DNA from: Oopsacas minuta
Lineage: Eukaryota; Porifera; Hexactinellida; Lyssacinosida; Leucopsacidae
Reading direction: 5' to 3'
NCBI GenBank assembly: GCA_024704765.1
Contig: JAKMXF010000288.1
Span: 310,001 to 374,000, forward strand
DNA: 64,000 nt
The position numbers and the translations under genes are program-made. The notes beneath the pieces are model-generated. The model had not been told where the DNA came from and ran no database searches. It saw only the letters and a program-made list of their open reading frames with translations. Of the stretch, positions 58,242 to 64,000 are shown in pieces; the first letter of the stretch is position 1, and each line of letters starts with the position of its first letter.

Positions 58242-58905
58242 ATCTCAACAAATATAATCACATAGAAATATTTATCAAATGTCAAAAGAACAATAAAATG
58301 AGGTTTTGACGAAAAAATGGAAAATAAACTTTTTATGACGAAATCTGTATCAAAATTCAGAAAATGAGTTATGTAAAAAGTGGAATATTTTCAAAACTAT
58401 AAAAGATAGCTATACAAAATTTGAAGAAGAAGTTAGGAAGTGTCTAACGTTGCCCAAAATGCAATAATCCACTAATCGTGAAATTTTCCAATTTTTCCAA
58501 AATTTTGTAAAATATACCCCTTAAGCACATTTTTGAGGCCTTACGAACCTTAAACGCCAACAGTTTCGCCCCCCTATTGGACACATGTCTATGACTGTTA
58601 GGGAGTAAATTCTACAAATTCATTCACCTTCTGTACTAATATTATGATACTGCCACTTTTAAACAAACGAATATTGTATGCAAGAAGGATTTATCTAAGA
58701 GCGTCGGACGCCTCTCTGATTATTGACGAAATATTATTTAAGGAATTGAAATCAGGGATCTTTCCTTATATCGTAACACTAATTGTCTGATTTAGAGGTA
58801 AGTAAATCGAAGGGAGTGCTAGCAGCGGGAACGTGAATCACTTCGTGGTCGGCACAGTTCGTAAGTAATCCTGGATATTACAATAATACTAAATGAAGAA
58901 TAAAC

Positions 58906-59091
58906 TCATTTGATCAATTCTTCATTCTTTATTCCTTCTTTATCAAACCTGAAAAACACTCCCGCCAATAGTGTCCCACTTTTCCAAATACCCCATCTGT
59001 CGCCTTGAATTTTTAACAACCACTTGACCCATTTTTTGCGTCTTTGTTGCCATATTTGTGCCCAGGTTAAGATGTATAATATTTGTTTCAA
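58906..59091 (-). pseudogene. Truncated inverted copy of the 101-residue frame
   Basis: Reads KQILYILTWAQIWQQRRKKW to the same end as the copies at 54478 and 61070 with one visible change (LLKIQGDRWG for LLEIQGDRWG); the first 40 codons are missing because the duplicated block ends there. Confidence 0.6.
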
Positions 59092-59295
59092 AGTCTTTGA
59101 AATAGATTTGAACTGAATTCCATTAATAGATGATGTGTTCTTGTGCGATTAAATATAGTTAGAATTGTTAGTTTCTAATGAATAAGTATTAAATGAATAG
59201 TAACTTGCTGAATGTAGATACCAAATACATTGTTTGTTTCAAATTCTATTTGCCATGTTGGAAGTTCCTATCCAACATGAGACTATTCGCAAAAG

Positions 59296-59604
59296 TCAGT
59301 ATACGACAAAATCTTCATTTCCAACAGTTTCATAAGCCTCTAAGAGTGCATTTACGAACCAAGATCCCTTGCTGGTGTCTCTATACGACACATAACCCGG
59401 AACACACGAGTACGCTACAAGGAAGTCACTCTCTTTCGTCGCAGCTCGGTAGGTAGCGAAATTTTCTGTGGTGGAGTCTGTTTCATCTTGGTCTCTTGAT
59501 TTATCCCCGCCGGCCTCAATCAATAAAACTTTTGGTTTGGAAATCAATTCTGGTATTTGCAGCATCGCAATCTTTCCAGTGGATCCATCAAAATACAATA
59601 AAAT
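59296..59604 (-). pseudogene. Caspase-like fragment without the catalytic Cys
   Basis: An exon starting after a good acceptor (gaattttag) reads YFDGSTGKIAMLQIPELISK, KPKVLLIEAGGDKS, then the small-subunit part SDFLVAYSCVPGYVSYRDTS and GSWFVNALLEAYE, ending at a TGA about 40 residues earlier than a normal caspase. The site equivalent to QACRG is EAGGD, so the nucleophile is gone, and the large-subunit His segment is absent. Close relative of the caspase at 63445-63975. Either a pseudogene or the 3' exon of a pseudocaspase; no upstream exon was found before the palindrome at 59907. Confidence 0.72.
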
Positions 59605-59647
59605 CTAAAATTCAAACTGTGCGGACAGCTCAGTATACTAATTGAGT

Positions 59648-59792
59648 CTTTATAAAAGTGGCAGTATCATAATATTAGTACAGAAGGTAAAATGAATTTG
59701 TAGAATTTACTCCCTAACAGTCATAGACATGTGTCCAATAGGGGGGCGAAACCGTTGGCGTTTAAGGTTCGTAAGCCCTCAAAAATGTGCTT
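59648..59792. repeat. Fragment of the segmental block
   Basis: aaaagtggcagtatcataatattagtacagaagg to ctcaaaaatgtgctta matches copy A at about 55057-55200. Orientation as copy A. Confidence 0.85.
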
Positions 59793-59906
59793 AACAGCCC
59801 AAGAGTGGTATCTTGCTGTGGGAGCGGGTGGGAGCGCCGCTTCCATTCTTTTTTTAACAAATCAAATTGGCAAGTAACAATTACTTCACAAGTTACTGAA
59901 TTTGTG

Positions 59907-60008
59907 TATCTGGGGCCTCATTTACTAAACAACTTAACTTAAGATTTGCTTAACTTAAAGTTAAGCAAATCTTAAGTTAAGTTGTTTAGTGAATGAGGCC
60001 CCAGATAT
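59907..60008. repeat. Near-perfect 100-base palindrome
   Basis: tatctggggcctcatttactaaacaac... pairs with its own reverse complement almost base for base around a centre near 59958 (cttaactttaagttaag). Only one or two mismatches (catttact against agtgaatg). Typical of a short foldback transposon; on transcription it would give a long hairpin. The surrounding 59800-60469 contains no gene signal. Confidence 0.85.
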
Positions 60009-60469
60009 CTACAGTAGCATACAATCAATATTTGAAATCAATTGAAATTTGTTCAAAATATAATTAAGTCGAGTTGAGAGAGCGAATGTTTACTTTATAG
60101 CGCCGTGAATGTATTGTACTTGTTTTGAAGAACAATGGGAAGTTTTACCTCTACTATGTATTATCCTATCCGAATCTAGCGTTAATCGTAAACAAAATAT
60201 TTATTTCAAATTATTCTTTTAATTAAGTAATAATTATATTATAAACTACGTATCCTGGAATGTAGGATATATAAAATTATTAATTATAATATTCTGAGCC
60301 CATAAACAAGAGGAATTTTGTAAGTATTATTAGTTAAATAATTTGGGGTACTCAATCACTTGTTAGAACTCTATTTTCAGATTTACTACTAAGCCTTTGA
60401 TATCATTCATATCTTATTAAGTCAATTACCGGTGTATTGTTTGAATTTTGTATTAGAAATTAGGATATA

Positions 60470-60777
60470 CAGTGGAACCTCCGAGATCCGGACAGTGTGG
60501 GACCGGAGGGTGCGCGGATCTCGGAAATATCTTTAACTCTATGGTAGTTACAACCCATAATGTACATATGAGTTCCCTTAGGTATTCGAATTCTGTTATT
60601 AAGTTTACATACTGTATGCAAACGTAATCTCGTCTGAAATATAGTAACTGAAGTCAACGTTAGTCTGAGGAGAATTATATGAAATGGTGAAATTCTTTTG
60701 GACTGATATAAAATAAGGGTTGCCCGGTTGAGGGAGGTGCACGGATCTTGGAGGTCCGGATCTCGGAGGTTCGACTG
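60470..60777. repeat. Pogo/Tigger-like MITE of 308 bases
   Basis: Ends cagtggaacctccgagatccggac and (reverse complement) cagtcgaacctccgagatccgga, TA on both sides. Ends of this type are characteristic of the pogo/Tigger group. The interior has no transposase frame, so it is non-autonomous. The subterminal tgcgcggatctcgg / gtgcacggatcttgg extends the inverted repeat. Confidence 0.85.
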
Positions 60778-61069
60778 TATTCAATTGAATTAGAAATTAG
60801 AAATACCGCTCCCATACTTATAATTAGAGCAGGACATCCTGCTGATGAGTAGCCCACTATTCGTTACCATGGCAACAAAAGCTGTTTGGCTAACTGATAC
60901 ACATTCAATTGTCAATTATATACAAACAACAAACAAACAAACAAACAAACAAATTTCCATAATATTAGAATATTGGAGATAAATTAGAAAATTTTTGCGT
61001 GTTTAAAGACAACCAAATGCAATAATTCTATATTCTAAACTAGGAAAATTCGCCTTTTCCCGCCATAAA

Positions 61070-61375
61070 ATGATGTCTCAAGGTGGCACACGGATATTTC
61101 TAAGAAATATTTTCAAGAAAGATACACAATTGATTTCAAAGCTAAACATCTGGCAGAATGGAATTCAGTTCAAATCTATTTCAAAGACTTTGAAACAAAT
61201 ATTATACATCTTAACTTGGGCACAAATATGGCAACAAAGACGCAAAAAATGGGTCAAGTGGTTGTTAGAAATTCAAGGTGACAGATGGGGTATTTGGAAA
61301 AGTGGGACACTATTGGCGGGAGTGTTTTTCAGGTTTGATAAAGAAGGAATAAAGAATGAAGAATTGATCAAGTGA
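61070..61375 (+). CDS. Unknown 101-residue frame, copy B (possible first exon)
   Basis: Same as 54478-54783, including the donor-like context at the stop. See that entry for description. Nothing downstream in the block looks like a second exon. Confidence 0.45.
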   Translation: MMSQGGTRIFLRNIFKKDTQLISKLNIWQNGIQFKSISKTLKQILYILTWAQIWQQRRKKWVKWLLEIQGDRWGIWKSGTLLAGVFFRFDKEGIKNEELIK

Positions 61376-62067
61376 GTTTATTCTTCATTTAGTATTATTG
61401 TAATATCCATAGTTGTTATTCTCTGTATAGTAACCAGGATTACTTACGAACTGTGCCGACCACGAAGTGATTCACGTTCCCGCTGCTAGCACTCCCTTCG
61501 ATTTACTTACCTCTAAATCAGACAATTAGTGTTACGATATAAGGAAAGATCCCTGATTTCAATTCCTTAAATAATATTTCGTCAATAATCAGAGAGGCGT
61601 CCGACGCTCTTAGATAAATCCTTCTTGCATACAATATTCGTTTGTTTAAAAGTGGCAGTATCATGATATTAGTACAGAAGGTGAATGAATTTGTAGAATT
61701 TACTCCCTAACAGTCATAGACATGTGTCCAATAGGGGGGCGAAACTGTTGGCGTTTAAGGTTCGTAAGGCCTCAAAAATGTGCTTAAGGGGTATATTTTA
61801 CAAAATTTTGGAAAAATTGGAAAATTTCACGATTAGTGGATTATTGCATTTTCGGCAACGTTAGACACTTCCAAACTTCTTTTTCAAATTTTGTATAGCT
61901 ATCTTTTATAGTTTTGAGAATATTCCACTTTCTACATAACTCATTTTCTGAATTTTGATCTAGATTTTGTCATAAAAATTTAATTTTCCATTTTTTCGTC
62001 AAAAGCTGATTTTATTGTTCTTTTGACATTTGATAAATATTTCTATATGATTATATTTTGTTGAGAT

Positions 62068-62147
62068 GTTGCTATGGCCTAGTGGACGTGTGCTAAAGAC
62101 TTAACTGCTGTATAGAGGCGAGGTCCGGGTTCGAATCCGGGACAGGA
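62068..62147 (+). other. tRNA-like A-box/B-box element, copy B
   Basis: Same as 55487-55566: A-box at about 62074-62084, B-box at 62128-62138, no acceptor stem. Confidence 0.75.
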
Positions 62148-62437
62148 AGAAAATTTGATTTATCAGCTATAACACACACAACAAATCGCATCTTTCCTTC
62201 CATGTGAAGAAACGGCGACAAAAATACACGAAGTCACCTCAAGAAATCTTTTGTTAACATCAAGTATTTTTCTTAAAATATTTTCTCCATTTCATTCAGT
62301 AAAATGAGAGAATCGTGTTTATAGAGTTTAATATCATCAAACATTTCAATTAAACAACCTTGCAAAGACTCATACTTTGTCCAATGGGCTGTCGCACTCT
62401 GAACACAAAGATTGACACTCCTCCGTGGCAAGGCTAC

Positions 62438-62710
62438 CTACGTTATCCTCATTGGAAAATGGAGTTGTGTTAGGAAAGGTTGTGGTGGAACAATTTCGGA
62501 AATATTCGCACATTGCATTTGTATGGCGCGCAGCTTGCGTTGCTCGACATATGAAAAATGATAGAATAGTTTCATATCATCAAGGCTAATAAGGGTTATG
62601 TCACGAATGGTTTTGACACCTAGCTCAAATAGCTCGAATCTAGATTCTAGGTCGTGTTTGATGAAAATCTCTCGCCATTTTCTTTGCTTAGGTGCTTGAA
62701 AATCTGCCAT
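62438..62710 (-). CDS. Small SAM-like protein, copy B
   Basis: 90 residues: MADFQAPKQRKWREIFIKHD, FELFELGVKTIRDITLISLD, then identical to copy A through FSYVEQRKLRAIQMQC and PPQPFLTQLHFPMRIT. Substitutions against copy A are concentrated in the first 40 residues, while non-coding parts of the block are nearly identical, so the N-terminal half has changed faster than its surroundings. Nearest gene on the same strand upstream is the caspase at 63445-63975, about 730 bases away. Confidence 0.52.
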   Translation of the reverse strand: MADFQAPKQRKWREIFIKHDLESRFELFELGVKTIRDITLISLDDMKLFYHFSYVEQRKLRAIQMQCANISEIVPPQPFLTQLHFPMRIT

Positions 62711-62724
62711 TTATGTATATTCTA

Positions 62725-62977
62725 CAGTTCCGGCAAAAAGTCTGGAATATTGTTGACAAAATGCGAATATTCTAGTATTGGAACAAAAGGTTACAACATT
62801 ATTATTTCAGAACGTTTTTCTCAACCTATAGTGGAATGAATTACTATATTAAGGTAGGCTAATATTATCATCAATAATAATAGGCAGTAATTAGTAAATA
62901 ATATTATCAGGATATTCCTGAGTAAATTCAACAAAGTTGAAAAATAATGAAATATTCCAGACTTTTTGCCGGGACTG
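62725..62977. mobile_element. Tc1/mariner-type MITE, 253 bases, with empty site in copy A
   Basis: Ends cagttccggcaaaaagtctggaatatt and (reverse complement) cagtcccggcaaaaagtctggaatatt, one mismatch in 27. TA on both sides. Copy A has tatattctaattgttg at the same point, that is, the site with a single TA, so the insertion happened after the duplication. No transposase frame inside. Such ends are characteristic of Tc1/mariner-family elements. Confidence 0.92.
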
Positions 62978-63140
62978 TAAATTGTTGGAGGATATTATGA
63001 TCTGAATTTGCCTTTTTAGAATCTAAATTAGTCAAACTATAACTACCCAAAAGGTGTGAAAATATTCACATATCCCCGAGGTACACATCTAAACCCCCCC
63101 AAAGTACCCATGTGCCAATTTTCTTGCCAATAGGATATCT

Positions 63141-63444
63141 CCCTGTAGGAGCTGTACTAAAAACGCCAAAACTTTAACCTATGCTGACACTTTGATATTT
63201 AACATATAAGTGTCGGCGATAACAAATAAAAATTCAATACCATCCGTCGTTCCAGTTTCCGAGGAAATTCCGGAAAGGGGCGTATCAGGATTATGCATAG
63301 TCCGGGGGAAAATGCCCCTGGGTTTTGCCTCCTGAGACCATCACTGGTTCTGATTGAGAAACTTCAGATTTCTATAAAACAAACTGATATTCATAATTTT
63401 TCGTATAAAAAAATAAAAAGCGAATATTATCCCATTTTAAATAT
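63141..63444. other. Spacer downstream of the caspase
   Basis: About 300 bases of AT-rich 3' flank on the minus strand with no recognised feature; contains possible poly(A) signals (aataaa-type runs near 63410). Confidence 0.35.
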
Positions 63445-63975
63445 TCATATAAATAACTGAGCACAAAGCGTGTGTCTGACCTCTGGTGGTTGTTTTATAC
63501 ATTTCACATGGTCTGTATCATGTTTGTAGTTCTGTAGCATATGATTACTTGTAGCTGTCAACAGATCTAAGATATTGGAATGACCATGCATCTCATCGAA
63601 GCATTCCCGTAACGAGGTTACAAACCAAGATCCGTTGTCTTTATCACGCCAAGCTTTGTAGCCCTCCACGCATGAATAAGCGACGAATAAATCCGTTTGC
63701 CGGGTCGCAACTTCCGGGAGAGAGTCCGAAACTATTTGGCTGTCCATATTGTCTCCTCGACACGCCTGTATGAATAAAACTTTGGGTTTTCCCACCAAAT
63801 GGTCCACTTCTTGTAGTATATTTAGAATAAAACTTACTTCGATATCTCCGCCATCAAAACAAGCCAGTTTATCGGGCCCCGCGCCATGTGTCGAGATGGC
63901 AATGAAAACACTTCTCATTTTTGCATTGTCCTTCACTACATTTTTAATGAATTCTTTAAAACCCAACTCATCTCC
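63445..63975 (-). CDS. Caspase, 3' exon (5' part outside the window)
   Basis: Starts after a likely acceptor (aataaaaag) at 63975 and ends at the stop at 63445; about 176 residues. The catalytic His lies in AISTHGAGPDKL and the catalytic Cys in the intact FIQACRGDN. An inter-subunit Asp is likely in DSQIVSDSLPEV, and the small subunit has LFVAYSCVEGYKAWRDKDNG and SWFVTSLRECFDE, with a C-terminus HTLCAQLFI in the place of the usual final strand. SWFV and DKDNGSWF contribute the S1 and S3 pockets in caspases. The prodomain and start of the large subunit must lie beyond 64000, so initiator or executioner type cannot be decided. Confidence 0.92.
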   Translation of the reverse strand, partial: GDELGFKEFIKNVVKDNAKMRSVFIAISTHGAGPDKLACFDGGDIEVSFILNILQEVDHLVGKPKVLFIQACRGDNMDSQIVSDSLPEVATRQTDLFVAYSCVEGYKAWRDKDNGSWFVTSLRECFDEMHGHSNILDLLTATSNHMLQNYKHDTDHVKCIKQPPEVRHTLCAQLFI

Positions 63976-64000
63976 CTTTTTATTACAACAAATATTAGTT

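Larger units (their letters stand above)
58131..59126 (-). repeat. Segmental duplication, partial inverted copy
   Basis: Reverse complement of about 54562-55585 in copy A. It contains a diverged relative of the 101-residue frame (58906-59091, starting in mid-frame) and a tRNA-like element (58161-58241). It stops just before the SAM-like coding part. With copies A and B it forms inverted pairs of about 1 kb that could pair with each other. Confidence 0.88.
60851..63140. repeat. Segmental duplication, copy B
   Basis: Direct copy of 54264-56294 about 6.6 kb apart. The main difference is a 253-base element inserted at 62725. The 101-codon frame is identical, which points to recent duplication or gene conversion. 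Confidence 0.92.

Overview
This window is nuclear DNA of an early-branching animal, most like a demosponge. The reasons are short GT-AG introns, tightly packed genes, a cell-surface receptor built from some two dozen SRCR, CCP and TIL modules (an architecture well known from sponges), and animal orthologues such as SURF4, ALKBH6, MTRF1L, ZFAND5/6, PUM3, espin and a caspase. The species assignment is inference; exon structures below were read by hand from splice sites and phase, not from transcripts.

Layout. 1-5.1 kb: 3' part of AFG2A (SPATA5) on the plus strand; its 2.5-kb intron holds two complete intronless genes on the other strand, ALKBH6 and SURF4. 5.4-25.9 kb: one minus-strand gene of about 35 exons coding for a roughly 2,850-residue type I receptor (signal peptide, 22 SRCR or SRCR-like units, 4 CCP, 3 TIL modules, one membrane helix, short tail). 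One of its introns splits an SRCR domain and holds an NHL-repeat gene (with an in-frame TGA) and an unknown coiled-coil gene. 26.2-31.9 kb: espin-like ankyrin gene on the minus strand with TSR3 nested on the plus strand in an intron. 32.2-54.2 kb: a minus-strand run of RPL11, a mucin-like membrane protein, MTRF1L, an EF-hand/coiled-coil protein, a ZFAND5/6 protein, PUM3 and an 8.6-kb intronless gene for a giant predicted lipid-anchored protein with cupredoxin-like, FN3 and thioredoxin-like parts.

54.2-64 kb is different: a block of about 2 kb is present twice in direct orientation (54264-56294 and 60851-63140), once in part as an inverted copy (58131-59126) and as further fragments. Each full block carries a 101-codon ORF, a tRNA-like A/B-box element and a small SAM-like ORF. 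Caspase sequences lie among and beside the copies: a fragment without the catalytic Cys at 59.3-59.6 kb and an intact caspase 3' exon at the right edge.

Introns and spacers are full of short terminal-inverted-repeat elements with TA flanks (pogo/Tigger-like and Tc1/mariner-like MITEs), one with a visible empty site in the sister copy of the duplication. The two most unusual items are the giant intronless cupredoxin/FN3/thioredoxin gene and the SAM-like/caspase repeat region.
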